Below are positions 12,273-23,411 of a stretch of DNA of 64,000 bases, piece after piece (position 1 is the first letter of the stretch; each line of letters opens with the position of its first letter). The translations under genes were made by a program, and so were the position numbers. The notes below the pieces were generated by a model. It did not search any database and was not told the DNA's origin. It was given only the letters and a program-made list of their open reading frames with translations. The DNA comes from Haliclystus octoradiatus (lineage: Eukaryota > Cnidaria > Staurozoa > Stauromedusae > Haliclystidae), in the NCBI GenBank assembly GCA_916610825.1, contig OU744450.1:14268489-14332488 (forward strand), given 5' to 3'.

Positions 12273-13544
12273 ATGGCGGAAACACGATCTCAAGCAGCAC
12301 AAAAACCTGCTCTCGAGGCTGAAAACGAGGCTGTCCCAAGACCCCCTCTAGAGCCCCCAAGTAATCCACCAGTTTTAAACCCCTCTGAAGTAGTAGACCC
12401 CATGCAGCAGACCCTGCATATGATGATGACAATGATATCTAATCAGCAAAAACAACAAGATCAATTGAGTCTTCAATTAGCAGCCCAGCAAGAGGCTGCA
12501 CTAGAGCAACAAAAACAATTGTTCCTAACCCTTGCTGAACAACAAAAAGTGTTCACCACCTTAGCAAAGCCCCATATCGCAGGTCCAGGAGATGTTGAAT
12601 CACCCAGTAGTGGCAGCTCTCGTTCTCACCAGGGTGCAGCAAAGAAGATGGACACTCCCCTATTGAAATGCCCCTCTGAGGAAACCACACTTGCAGTATT
12701 TCGCACATGGCGGAAAAGCTATGAAGGTTTTGCAGAGCTTACCCACTTAGCCATTGATTGCTCTCTAAGAGGTAGGCAACAGATTCTCCGAAGTGCCCTG
12801 CATGATCATTGGGTGCAGCTATGGGATAATGGCCTGCTAGGTATTGATGAAGCTGTAGATGATACAACAGTATTACTAGATCACATCAGCAAATATTTGA
12901 GGAAAAATCGTAACCCCCTCCTTGATCGCCAAGCCTTTTATAATCGGACACAACAATCTGGGGAGTCGGTAGATAGTTATTTGGCAGCCCTTTGCATGCT
13001 GGTTGAGTCATGTGAATACCCTGAGTTCAGTTTGTGTGCCCATTGTGATCGGTCATGTGGTGATGGCCTCAAAATGAAAAATGATCGCTTGCGTGATCGA
13101 CTTGTTTGTGGGGTCAAGGACCGTATTTCACAACAGAAACTCTTAGAGGAACCTTTTGCAAAACTGACCCTTGAAAGAGCCCTGTGTATATGTCGTGCGA
13201 TGGAGGCCAGTAAGGAAACACAAGAGCATTTGAACATTGCTACAGGAGAAGTAAGCTCAGGCGTGAACCATATGAAGCCTCAGACAAAAGGGCACAGAAC
13301 CCCTTCCCAGAAAGGACGGCCCCCTCGCAACAAACGCTACCAGAGTTATAGCAGCAAACTACCTTCTGCTGATGACTGCAGTAATTGTGGTGGAAAGCCA
13401 CATGATGCAACAAACCCATGCCCAGCTAAAGATGTAAGCTGTTTTAATTGTAATGAAACCGGCCATTATCGCAGGTATTGCCCAAATATACAGCAGAAGA
13501 CAGTTAAGGAAGCGAACTGTATCCGAATTTCTCCCTCCCCCTAG
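12273..13544 (+). CDS. Gag polyprotein of the gypsy element
   Basis: Open for about 423 codons from ATG at 12273, which sits in a good AAAATGGCG context; the upstream frame has only a non-ATG start. Residues about 55-100 form a Gln-rich helical stretch. The C-terminus carries two zinc knuckles: CSNCGGKPHDATNPC (C-x2-C-x4-H-x5-C, one residue longer than standard) and CFNCNETGHYRRYC (standard C-x2-C-x4-H-x4-C). Such knuckles bind element RNA during particle assembly. It is the only intact protein of the element and ends in a stop 41 bp before the protease frame opens, so Pol would need a frame change or readthrough. Confidence 0.88.
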   Translation: MAETRSQAAQKPALEAENEAVPRPPLEPPSNPPVLNPSEVVDPMQQTLHMMMTMISNQQKQQDQLSLQLAAQQEAALEQQKQLFLTLAEQQKVFTTLAKPHIAGPGDVESPSSGSSRSHQGAAKKMDTPLLKCPSEETTLAVFRTWRKSYEGFAELTHLAIDCSLRGRQQILRSALHDHWVQLWDNGLLGIDEAVDDTTVLLDHISKYLRKNRNPLLDRQAFYNRTQQSGESVDSYLAALCMLVESCEYPEFSLCAHCDRSCGDGLKMKNDRLRDRLVCGVKDRISQQKLLEEPFAKLTLERALCICRAMEASKETQEHLNIATGEVSSGVNHMKPQTKGHRTPSQKGRPPRNKRYQSYSSKLPSADDCSNCGGKPHDATNPCPAKDVSCFNCNETGHYRRYCPNIQQKTVKEANCIRISPSP

Positions 13545-13585
13545 TTGTTGGCAGTATACAATCAAAAGGTAAAGAGAAAGTTCTC

Positions 13586-15107
13586 TTGCAAACGACTCAT
13601 AACTTTAGAAGCACTGATGCCTTTGCTTGGCTGCCGGACCCTGGTGCATTTTGTGATGCGATGAGTGGAGAAGCACTTGCATCGTTAGGTGGAACAGGTA
13701 CATTTGAGGTACTGGAAGACACTGATCAGCTTGTGGGGGCAGATGGCAAGGGCATGACAAGTTATGGCATTGCCCGTTTGATTATCCGGCGTGGTGATCA
13801 CAAGTATGATGCAGCAGTTCATCTGGTGAAAGGTTGTAATGACCCGTTGTTGAGCAAGGCCGGGTGCATTGCATTAGGTTTAGATGAACGCCCTCTCATT
13901 ATCTGGGTCTCAAGCAACATCACCAGCGCACAATGAAGTCCCCCATCCAACCCCCCCAAAAAAGGATGAACCCCTATCCCCCAGCAAGGATAAGATCCTA
14001 TCTGACTTCATTGATGAGGATGAGGATGATGATGCACCTTTAAAGCCAATGAATGGCCCGGAGATGAAAATCGAGCTTCTACCAACAGCAAAGCCAGTGA
14101 AACGCTACAAGGCGTACAGTGTGCCACTCCATTGGGAGGAGAAGGTGAAGGAGAAGTTGCAAGAACTAGAGTCAAAAGGCATAATAAAGTCAGTACCACT
14201 TGGTGAGACCCCGGAATGGCAGCATCCCATGGTTGTTGTACCCAAGAAAGGTTCAGAGGAGCCGAGGATTACTGTAGATTTCACATCCCTCAACCCCTAT
14301 GTCAAAAGACCGGGTTATCCCACTAAGGTACCCAGAGAGGAGGTAACAAAAATACCACCAGGAATGAAGTTTTTCACAACCCTTGATGCCCATCATGGCT
14401 ATTGGCAAGTCCCATTGGCCACAGAGTCAAGGCCCCTCACAACATTTATTACCCCTTGGGGCTCTAAGCGATTCTGTCGAAATGCAATGGGACTCTCCAG
14501 TGCAGGAGATGAACATAACCGCCGTGGTGATGAGGCTATTGTAGGTATTCCAAATGTGTTGAAAATAGTAGAAGACTACTTGATCTTTGATACGGATCTG
14601 GCAACCCACGAGAGACGTGTAAGGACGGTCTTGGAGAGGTGTAGGGAGGCTGGGATTACGTTAGGTAGAAAGAAATTTTTTTATGCACAACCAACCGCCC
14701 AATGGTGCGGGTATCTAATTGACGAGGAAGGCTATTCTGTTAATCCTGATCTGGTAAAAGCCCTACAAGACTTCCCCGTGCCAAAGAACAAGCATGACTT
14801 GCGTTCATTTTGTGGTCTAGTTCAGCAATTTGAATCATTCACAGCTGAGTTAGCCACTCTATTACAGCCACTGAGAGCCTTGTTAGCTGGTAATGCAGCA
14901 TTTGTATGGGAAGGACACCAGCAAAAAGCCTTCAAATCCACTATTGCAGAGTTGATCAATCCCAGGAAGTTGGCTCAGTTCCAACCTGATGCACCTCTTC
15001 GCTTGGAGACTGATGAGACTTGGAGTCATGTGGACTGGGATTTGCTTTATGGCAGCAGCAGCCGGATGCCACATGGAGATTGTTACAATGTGGGTCGAGA
15101 TTCCTGA
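13586..15107 (+). pseudogene. Protease and reverse transcriptase of the gypsy element (frameshifted)
   Basis: 13586-13936 encodes the aspartic protease region, but the active-site triplet reads D-P-G (WLPDPGAFCDAM) where the family has D-T-G or D-S-G. The frame shifts between 13884 and 13936 and continues as RT to 15107: VPKKGSEEPRITVDF, FTTLDAHHGYWQVPL with the first catalytic Asp, TFITPWGSKRF, then IVEDYLIFD where the usual catalytic Asp-Asp pair reads Glu-Asp. A thumb and the start of RNase H follow. The frame is lost again around 15010-15020, inside RNase H. The altered active sites and two frame breaks argue that this copy is dead. Confidence 0.85.
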
Positions 15108-16747
15108 GTCCAACAGAATCCCGTTATTCAGCTACAGAAGTGGAGCTACTGGCTGTCACGTGGGCTGCAAAAAAGTGCAAATTGTATCTTTTGGAGTCCC
15201 ATTTTGAATTGCTTGTAGACCATCGCCCACTGGAATCCATTCTGAATCACAAAACGTTAGACATGATTGAGACGCCGCGGATTATCAGGCTCAAAGAGAA
15301 ACTAGGATGCTACAAGCTCCACGCTACATGGCGTCCAGGGTCAAAACATGTTGTTGTTGACTGTTTTTCTCGACATCCGGTGGATTCACCAACCATTGAT
15401 GACTTAGAAGGGGAGAATGAGGTTGAAGGATTTGCAAAAATTACTCTGAGCACGGTTGCCCTGGCCCCAGTGGATCTACAACTTGATCGCATTCGTGACG
15501 CTGGAAGCAATGATTTGGCATACAGCGCACTCCAGATGGCAATCAAGGACGGGGCAAGGAGCTGTCATTGGAAAAACCCCTTGTTATCCCAATACAAACC
15601 AGTTCAAGGATCATTATCCCTCATTGATGGCGTCATTATGCATCAGCACCACCGCCTTTTAATTCCCTTGTCATTGCGAAAAGACACCTTGCAGTACCTG
15701 CATAGCACTCATCAAGGTCGTGACCGGACCATCCGTCGAGCCCGAGAAAGCATTTTCTGGCCTGGTATTACAACTGACATCAGCAATCTCATCAAGTCGT
15801 GCGAGGTATGTGCACTACATCAGGCCAGTCAATCCAGAGAGCCCCTACTAGCTGATATCCCCCCAAGTCGCCCAGGAGAAGCAATTGCCACCGACCTGTT
15901 CTCTTTTGCAGGAAAGACATATCTTGTTGTCACAGATAAGTACTCTGGATGGAGGGAAGTGTATGATTGTGGGAGAGGAGGAGGAGCAGACACGGACCAG
16001 GTTGCCCATTTTTTGTTGAAATGGTCACGTATGATGGGCCTCCCAAACCGCCTAACGTCAGATGGTGGTCCCCCATTTCAGAGCAAGGGCTTCCAGGAAT
16101 ACTTGAAAGAATGGAATACCAAACACGATCCGTCATCGCCCTACCACCCGCAAGCAAATGGCCATGCAGAAGCAGCGGTGAAAGCCATGAAAGGTTTAAT
16201 GACTAAAGTCAGCCCCAACGGCTCCTTGGATACTCCTGCCTTCATGGAAGCCATGATAGAGTATCATAACACTCCACGAGATGATGGCCTAAGTCCAGCA
16301 CTCCGTCTCTTTGGGCGCCCTCTACGTTCCCGGTTACCAGCTCATCCGTTAACCTTCAGCCTCCCCATCCAAGAACGACTTGAAGAAGCTGATCGTCGTG
16401 CTGAGCAGCTGAAGGTAAAACCCAAGCAACATTATGACAGCCATTCAAGATCCCTTCCTCAGCTTGCTGTTGGCGACATTGTCAGGGTTCAACATCCCCA
16501 ATCAAAGAAGTGGGACATGGTTGCAGAGGTTGTCAAGCCATACCCCAGGCAGCGTAGCTTCCTGGTTAAGACAGAGACAGGTCGTTTGTACTAGAGAAAC
16601 CGCAAACTGTTGAACCATTATCATGGTGGAAGGACAGTGGAGGAAAAGAGCAACTCAGATGAAGCAGAGCAAGAAGCTGATCAAAGCCACGAGCCAGTCA
16701 GAAAGAATACCAGAAGCTGCCGTTCACCAAGCCGATACGGGCAGTAG
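15020..16747 (+). pseudogene. RNase H and integrase of the gypsy element (one late stop)
   Basis: Open from 15020 to a TAG at 16592-16594. RNase H text comes first (GLGFALWQQQ, TEVELLAVTWAAKK, LLVDHRPLESIL, and a chromoviral-style PGSKHVVVDCFSR). Integrase follows, with zinc-region residues in LHSTHQG and KSCEVC, then the D,D,E triad in ATDLFSF, TSDGGPPF and NGHAEAAVK. After the TAG the same frame runs on to 16747 with RNRKLLNHYHGGR, matching the usual end of such polyproteins, so the TAG is a late nonsense change rather than the natural end. Confidence 0.88.
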
Positions 16748-16862
16748 TGATTATAGCAAACAATACTAACACAAAGATCATACTTAGATCTCTGAGGTCA
16801 CAGAGTTAATACAAGTAGTGATAGAATGTTAGTAATAATTATTTAGAGAATATTGGAGGGCA

Positions 16863-16966
16863 TGTAGTAGCATCTGATATTATGCTAACCTCGTTTGTAT
16901 ATCTATGTTTCGTCAGTTGACGAGTGAGTTCAATTATACTTTTATAGACTCAACACGTGCTACTTG
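16863..16966 (+). repeat. 3' LTR, right end missing
   Basis: Shares 104 bp with the 5' LTR, starting TGTAGTAGCATC, then departs from it after CTACTTG. The last 14 bases of the 5' LTR are not present. Confidence 0.85.
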
Positions 16967-17517
16967 CATTTATCACATGATTTCGACCGACAATCTTATT
17001 GGTTGACATCGAATCAAAATCATGTAAGCAAAGCTAACCATTATGATTGTGCTTTTACAAGTCTGGTGCAATTCCAATTCAGTAAAACAGCTTTAATGCT
17101 AAACTAATGTTCTTAAGAAACGTTTTAGTCTGTATGCAGGCTAGACATATAACCAAATCAACCAATCAATACTTTTAAAGTATATCAACACACATAGAAC
17201 AGTAGCCAATACCATCTTTGACTTTGTCTTGAAATTGTGATATGACTCCTTGTATTCATGTTAAATAAAAATCTCCCACAAGATGATATATATTGACTAT
17301 AAGTATAACAGGAATAAGTATATCAGTGATTGTCTGAGTGAATCTAATTAATATAACGCTTTACATTGGCTTTTATATGTAGGCCTATACAAGAGAGGTC
17401 ATCTCAAAAGGAGGATGGTCTTATATTAGCTATACCATAAGGAGGCTCATTAATATTTAATCTACAAAAGCTTTTCAAAAGCGATTTCTTATTTTGAGAT
17501 TTATATTAAGCATTAAG
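16967..17517. other. Intergenic, no gene seen
   Basis: AT-rich and without recognisable coding or repeat structure. Confidence 0.45.
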
Positions 17518-17760
17518 GAGGATTAGCTCAGATGGCAGAGCCACCGAACTCAGACCGGATCATAACTGATCGACTGTGGTTCAAAGCAGCCTTGACTTTA
17601 TCTGAAACATCAAATGAGTACCATCTGAGGATGGCGGAGGGAATTCATTGTGAGTAGCTGCGGCGCATAGTTGCGCATTGACAATCGAGACCTGTCTGCC
17701 ATGAAATCTGTTGAAAATGATCTGTAGTGTCGCGACTGGGATCAGTAAAGAGCGTTTAAA
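17518..17760 (+). repeat. tRNA-derived SINE
   Basis: A pol III box A-like TAGCTCAGATGG (17524-17535) and box B-like GGTTCAAAGC (17578-17587) lie 42 bp apart inside a sequence beginning GGAGGATTAGCTCAG. It does not fold as a tRNA: the T stem and acceptor stem do not pair. It is followed by about 170 bp of unrelated body. This is the structure of a tRNA-headed SINE. The 3' end is not defined. Confidence 0.6.
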
Positions 17761-18050
17761 ATCATTGCTCTTAGCAAAAGAGCCACTCCTCTAGATATAG
17801 AAGAGTCGTACAGGTGCCTTTGGTAGGGCAACACTGTCTACATTACTTACTATTAAGCATTATCGACGACATCAGAGGTGTTTTCCAACAACAAATATTC
17901 CAACAATACAGTGCATCAATAAATAAACTATTATGGTGATAGAATCTCATTAAACTGTAAAAAATGGCCAATAATAGAGAGCAAGACCTGTACAGTGTAC
18001 CACATGCTCCTGTACTTCACTCTACCTATGGCTGTTTTGTATAGGATGCA

Positions 18051-18088
18051 AATGCAGAGTAGTGGAATAGTGGGCCTTGTGGAGCTAG
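18051..18088. repeat. Copy of a dispersed repeat shared with the MFS downstream region
   Basis: A 38-bp segment containing GGAATAGTGGGCCTT is repeated, with two mismatches, at 25247-25284 and 33832-33869 just downstream of both MFS copies. Weaker similarity extends about 45 bp to the left (CCTGTACT). Probably part of an old interspersed repeat. Confidence 0.6.
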
Positions 18089-18654
18089 AGAGCCTAATAA
18101 AACTCAAGGTTAAAACTGTGACCTGAACCAAAAATATGGTATGCGTGTGCACAATCACAGCACCTAGGTGTCACGTGAAGTTTTACTGAGCATTGGAATA
18201 TATGTGAAACAAGTAGAAGGATACATCCTCACGGTATGCCATAGCAATAGAGAAGTGAATAGATGTGAATAAGAGGTTTGGTTGAAGGATTTTGATTATG
18301 AAAATGTACGTCTGTAACTTGCATGTGTGCGTGCTGCTTCATTTTTCAGGAAATACGTCATAATTTATCACCTTTTTGACTATGACCTCCGCTTACAATT
18401 TTTAGTGCCTTGATGTTATAAAAAAGTCTGGCTTGGCTAAATCATAGTTCTGGCATTCACTGTCATGTCGTAATGGACAGGGACTTTATTCTAGACTGAG
18501 TTCCAGATTGGGTTAATTTATTTATTAAGAGATTACAAAGTAAAGCTGTAGCTAAGAATTTTCCATGAATTGTTTAAGGTGATCGGGAAATCCATCACAT
18601 GAAAACGCAATTATTTGTAGGGGTTAGAAGGTTCTGAAATGTTTATCGGCCTTT

Positions 18655-18840
18655 ATCTATTAACTGTTCATGAACTTTTGGGCAATTTCACGTTCATGAA
18701 CCAGTTCATGAACCGAATTCATGAAGTGTTCAAAAACTCTTTGTGACTTCTCATGAGCTGTTCATGAACCAACAAAAAAATGTTCATGAAGTTCTTCATG
18801 AATTCTTCATGAACTGTGCATGACTGTTCATGAACTCATT
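18655..18840. repeat. Cluster of TTCATGAA palindromes
   Basis: Within about 180 bp the palindromic unit TTCATGAA or GTTCATGAAC recurs more than ten times at irregular spacing, with GAACTG/CAGTTC variants between. It is not a strict tandem array. It could fold into many alternative hairpins. Confidence 0.75.
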
Positions 18841-19089
18841 TTTTTCGCAGGGGAGTATGTTACTTTATATAAAATGGTAATATCATAAAGAGCTATAGCT
18901 GTCAATAATATCATTAATTTAGCAATTGAATAATGAATGTTTAATAAATCAGATTATTAATAAATTAATCAAGTCTGGAGTAAAGTCCCCCAACAATTAC
19001 TACATGACAGCTCCTGCAAAATTTTTGCTGAACTTTTTCATAACATCGAGACACTAAAATTGTAATACAATAAAGGTGATATATATGAC

Positions 19090-20095
19090 CAGTGTTGTGA
19101 GTACTCGTTACAAAAGTAACGCGTTATTTGGTATTCGTTACTTTTGAAGTAATTTTAGGGGTAATTAATTACTTTTTTGAGGAAAGTAGTAACTAAGTAA
19201 TTAATTACTTTTTCAAGTAACGAGTATTTGCAGCGATAAAGTAATTGACGTTACTTCCCGATTACTTTACGAAATAATTTATTCGCGATTTATTTACAAA
19301 AGATTTATTGTTTTCTTTATTAGTAAGTAGGCATAAATGTTTTCAGTGCGATATTGTTAAGCCTGTCATTGTGAAGCTTAAATGATTTAAAATGATTGTT
19401 GTTTGTGTGAGTTTGTTATTGTTTTCTAAATGTTTTGATTTTGAAATTATATTAGCAGGGGCAAGATTTTCATTCAACTATTTCATTGCTTACATAGAAT
19501 TTATTCGTCACGCCATTTGACACTTCTATTGTTCAAAGATGAAAATGTCAACACATTTTGAGTTGATGAAAAAATCACGCAAATGTTTTTGACTTATGAA
19601 TGAATCATTTGATATTTTATCGATGAAAAACTCATAATCTTTGCAACCATTTTTCGTTAGAAAATATCATGTTCAAACACAAAAATTGACACTGAGATTA
19701 ATCACATTAATTTGACCAAACTATTCGGAAAAAGTTCATTTATTTTATAATTTCTTTTTTACCTGTGTATATTTATTTTTTGGTTGTTCAAAGTTTTGAT
19801 TATTCCGATGTTGTTTGACTATGGTTCAGCTACAGACAGTAAACATATTATAATAAATGCTTCCTGTCTAGCCTAAAATACATATAATGTTGAATCTTTA
19901 AGGACAGAAATGTGTTATAAATATTCCCAAAGTAACAAAGTAATTAGTAATTAATTACTTTTTCGGCGAAGTAATTAGTAATTTGTAATTAATTACTTTT
20001 TTCGGAAAAGTAATTAGTAATGTAATTTTTGAATTTTTAGTAAAAGTAATTTGTAATCTAATTAATTACTTTTTCAAGTAATTCTCACAACACTG
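19090..20095. mobile_element. hAT-type MITE with GTAATTA-rich subterminal repeats
   Basis: Ends are inverted: CAGTGTTGTGAG at the left and CTCACAACACTG at the right. The flanks TATATGAC (19082-19089) and AATATGAC (20096-20103) match at 7 of 8 bases, a hAT-style 8-bp target duplication. Both subterminal zones are packed with AAGTAATTA / TAATTACTTTT units (left about 19105-19270, right about 19930-20085). No transposase is present. Confidence 0.87.
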
Positions 20096-20166
20096 AATAT
20101 GACGTATTTCCTGAAAAAGCATGCGCGCAAGTTACAGACGCCGTAAAATGTAAGTGTTCAAACTAA

Positions 20167-20669
20167 GGGGGTGTTCATATGAGGTGGGCCAGCCCGGCGA
20201 GATAATGCGACACCTTCGAGTGAGACCAATATCCACTATTGTTGTCTTTTGTTTTACAGTTGTGCGTTTATATGGTTGCCGGGCTAGCCCACTCAGGTGG
20301 AATCTCACCTGATGAGCAGTGGGATCCCATCTGGGTGAGACGGAAATTCTCCATATAAACACAGTTTGGTGGGCCAGTCCGGGTCATCGCTTCATCTGCG
20401 CAAGCGCTTCACTTAGACAACGTTGAAATTAAGTCATTACTTGCAATAAATTTTACATTTTAGATGAAAACATCAAGAACAATTAAGATTTAATTTTTAT
20501 CATTTGTTATTTCGTTGGGAAAATTGAAAAATAAAATGAAATTGATAAGATGCTTGAAAATCGAGGCCAGCTTGGTGACTTATGCTGGGATGAAACTGCC
20601 ATATGAACTGGCGGCATAAACAGCTGTCTCATTGTCAACTGTGCTAGCCCGACTCATATAAACACCCCC
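20167..20669. mobile_element. PIF/Harbinger-like MITE
   Basis: TAA stands on both sides (20164-20166 and 20670-20672). Ends are inverted: GGGGGTGTTCATATGAG at the left and, reading in from the right, GGGGGTGTTTATATGAG. The 3-bp TAA duplication and G-rich ends fit PIF/Harbinger. The 503-bp interior has no transposase but contains further GGGCTAGCCC and CAGCCCGG palindromic pieces. Confidence 0.82.
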
Positions 20670-20994
20670 TAAAAAGAGATGGTCTATGGCGGTATTAAGA
20701 AAACAATGAAAAAAAGCATAAAAGGTAAGATGTGCTATCAGAATGGTCACAGGTATTTTATTGTGTTTTTTATTTGTCGATTTTCAGTATTTAATAAAAA
20801 CTAAATAGGAAATCTATGATTGTTGAGAAACTTTGTGCCGTAATTTGTTCTAGGTAGCCCGAGAGGAGCCGAGCCGAGCGGCCCAAGTTATTGTGGATAA
20901 GCCTACTATTATCTTCACATCTGACTCATGTTATGCTTACAGGATGCTGCACCTCAACTTGGCAAACAGCTAGGTAATTAAAAATTTTACATTA

Positions 20995-21171
20995 CAGTGA
21001 AACCTGTATATGACGGCCAGTTACAAGAGGTAGATAAATTGACCACTATAGACAGGTGGCCTTTATATACAGGTTTGATTCAATAGAAAATACCATTTTA
21101 GACATAGCAAGAGTGATCACTATAGACAGGTGACCGCTGTATAGAGGTGACCGCTATAACAGGTTTGACTG
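20995..21171. mobile_element. Small Tc1/mariner-type MITE abutting the POLD4 stop codon
   Basis: TA on both sides (20993-20994, 21172-21173). Ends are inverted: CAGTGAAACCTGTATA at the left and CAGTCAAACCTGTTAT reading in from the right. Internally CACTATAGACAGGTG-like units repeat. The 177-bp element ends 4 bp beyond the TAA stop codon of POLD4. Confidence 0.82.
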
Positions 21172-21175
21172 TATT

Positions 21176-22646
21176 TTACCTTTCATTGTAAAGTGGATCT
21201 GAGGATTTTCTTTGAATAATCTCCTTGACCTTTAGTGATGGACTCAAGCTGTACTTGTTTGCTCTTTCCCAGCGTTCAAGACGCTTTATTCCTGAGGAAA
21301 TGAAAATAACAGACAGTCATTAGGTCAATGATTATTACTCAAGTAGAAATGAGGATATTAAATATGAGGCTGAACATTCCAATTTGTATGTGAACTCAAC
21401 GGTTTCAGAATAAGTTATGCTGATGACCCACTCAAATTCACAGACGGTCGGATCCTTTAATTTAAGGATCTGGGTCCAAAATATTGCTGAGTGAGTGTGG
21501 GTTTCATCCACGAGTGTGGTACAGTGTCTTTAGTTAATAAATGTCAGCATTCTATCAATCCATTACTGTTTTGTGTGACTAAATCCGAATAAATATTTCA
21601 AGGGTCCAGATCTAGGTCCGGGTGAAGATCACTGCGAGATTCGGATCTAGGACACCTCTTTCAGACATATATGAATTTTCTGTACAAGCTATTGAAAAGC
21701 TAAAAGCCTAAGTGAGTTCCATGTGTGGCATAATTGGGACTGTGAAGACAAAATCTATAAATATCTGTTATCCGTGATTTGTTCATTTATGGAGCTGTAA
21801 TTCGTCCTGGCTCTGTACGGCCAGGTCTCATTTCAGCTCAGTTCAGAGTGGTCACAGATATTTTGCTCTGGGAGGGTATGATGAGTACTTGAATGGTCTT
21901 CCTTAGGTGCTGATAATGATTGAATGTTGAGGTAGCTAGCGCCTGAACTTGGCAGAGTATTTCGAAGATTACGGCTGTACAACTTTTTTGAAGCTCAAGT
22001 GCCATGGCTAATATACTTTAAATCTTGTTCCCTTTAACTTAACAATCATCTTTTAGCATACCACGATCTCAGAATACTGTAAAATGTATCTTTTATGGTA
22101 ACTGCTTAACAAACATTGTATAGTAGTAGAATACGAGAAAATTTTTAAATAAAATACATGATGCTGAATGCTGCTGCTGCTGATGATGATGATGGCATCA
22201 GCATGAGGTGATGCATTGACTGGTAAGAGTCAAGATTGCGAAGAAAATAGAGTTCATGTCGGTGCGAAGAATTTTCTTCGCAACGACATGTCCCCGATCC
22301 CTGGAATACCAGTATCATAACGATGCATTGGCAGTATATCCACTTACCTATACAAGGACCATATTCCGAGTTTAGATCAAATTCACGCAAGAGCCTCAAA
22401 TCAGGGTCGGAGATAGGCAGGGTCTGTTTTGGATATTCAGCTATGACAAAAAATACATCATAAAAATATATATTCTGCAATTAGACACAATAAAATAACA
22501 ATGTTATGAACATCAAAGATTAAAATACCTGTAGCATTTGATTGATGTTGTACGTCGACACCTGATGACTTTGAATCTGATTTAATTTCACTTTTCTGTG
22601 GCTCTCTTGCCTTGCTTTGGCGAAATACTTGCGAAATCGTCGACAT
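21176..22646 (-). CDS. POLD4: DNA polymerase delta subunit 4 (p12), three exons
   Basis: The small accessory subunit of DNA polymerase delta, which stabilises the holoenzyme at nuclear replication forks and repair sites. Exons on the minus strand: 22646-22529 (ATG start), 22440-22348 and 21291-21176 (TAA stop). Junctions are GT-AG and keep phase 1 throughout. The product is 108 aa, against 107 for the human protein. The signature is the junction-spanning LRLLREFDLNSEYGPCIG followed by IKRLERWERA, matching the conserved family core (LLRQFDL, YGPC, GI-RL-RW). The N-terminal exon is charged and low in complexity; I see no canonical PIP box. The last residues (SSDPLYNER) lack the aromatic C-terminus of vertebrate p12. 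A donor-like GTAAAA overlaps the stop, so a further short exon is possible. Transcribed divergently from the MFS gene. Confidence 0.88.
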
Positions 22647-23403
22647 ATTTAGGTGAGTAGTATTCTGTTAGCGAAATAAATCGAAAATGGGTTCAAGCCT
22701 GATAAAATGGATAAGTTTGTAACTGTTTATTAGTCCTACTCCGTTGAAAACAACAACTTCCCTCAGCTGATCACGAATTCGAAATAACGACAAATTTACA
22801 ATATTGAGATGTGAAACGCTTAATCGAGGCTAAGTTAATCAGTAGGCGCCGCCGAGACTGCGTGTAGACCTTACAAGTTACAGGACTAAAATCTAGCTTC
22901 ATCGTTATGCACTAGTAATCGACACCTAGATTTAAATTTTCATTATTATAAGTTATTATTATTACCAGTATTATTTAACAGGCACAAAATCAGCAAAATT
23001 AAGATAAAGTAACAAATCTTTCATGTATCGGATTCTGGTATTTTCATATTAGTAAGCCGAAACAAAAATTCTAATATGTCACCCTATCCTTCCATAAATC
23101 ACATTACTGGTACTCGGATCGGATAATTCTGAGTTGCTAGGGTCAAATTCTAAAATTTATCAGTGAGTTTCGATAGGAACGAAAAGCAGCTTACTGTCCT
23201 TTTCAAGTGGTGCAGTACCTCATCTGATTTCGCGATTCTAGTTCCAATCGAAAAGACTGGGGAGACTTCAACAGTTTCAGTAGCTTGAAATTACCTTACT
23301 TGACCCATTGATTTGAAGATCAGAGTCATCTTTTATACCAGTAACTTTGTGATTTATGGATTGATAGGGTGCGGATCGAAGCACGATTGAAGCAATCCCA
23401 TCA

Positions 23404-23411
23404 TGACGTCA
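23404..23411. promoter_or_regulatory. CRE/ATF site TGACGTCA upstream of the MFS gene
   Basis: A perfect 8-bp palindromic CREB/ATF consensus about 260 bp upstream of the MFS start codon (second copy at 31988-31995). Function is inferred from the consensus only. Confidence 0.4.

Larger units (their letters stand above)
11821..16966 (+). mobile_element. Ty3/gypsy LTR retrotransposon, nearly full length, decayed
   Basis: Bounded by short direct repeats (11821-11938 and 16863-16966) and containing gag and pol in the order gag, protease, RT, RNase H, integrase. No envelope gene is seen. A purine tract GGAGGG sits just before the 3' LTR, and TGGCGCAGTAG directly after the 5' LTR has the position and TGG start of a tRNA primer-binding site. 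It inserted into an older LINE relic. The right LTR lacks its last bases and no target duplication can be seen, so the right edge was probably cut after insertion. Confidence 0.92.

Noticed and set aside
17518-17590. A true tRNA gene
   Set aside because: Box A and box B are present, but the T stem, anticodon stem and acceptor stem do not pair, and a SINE-like body follows.
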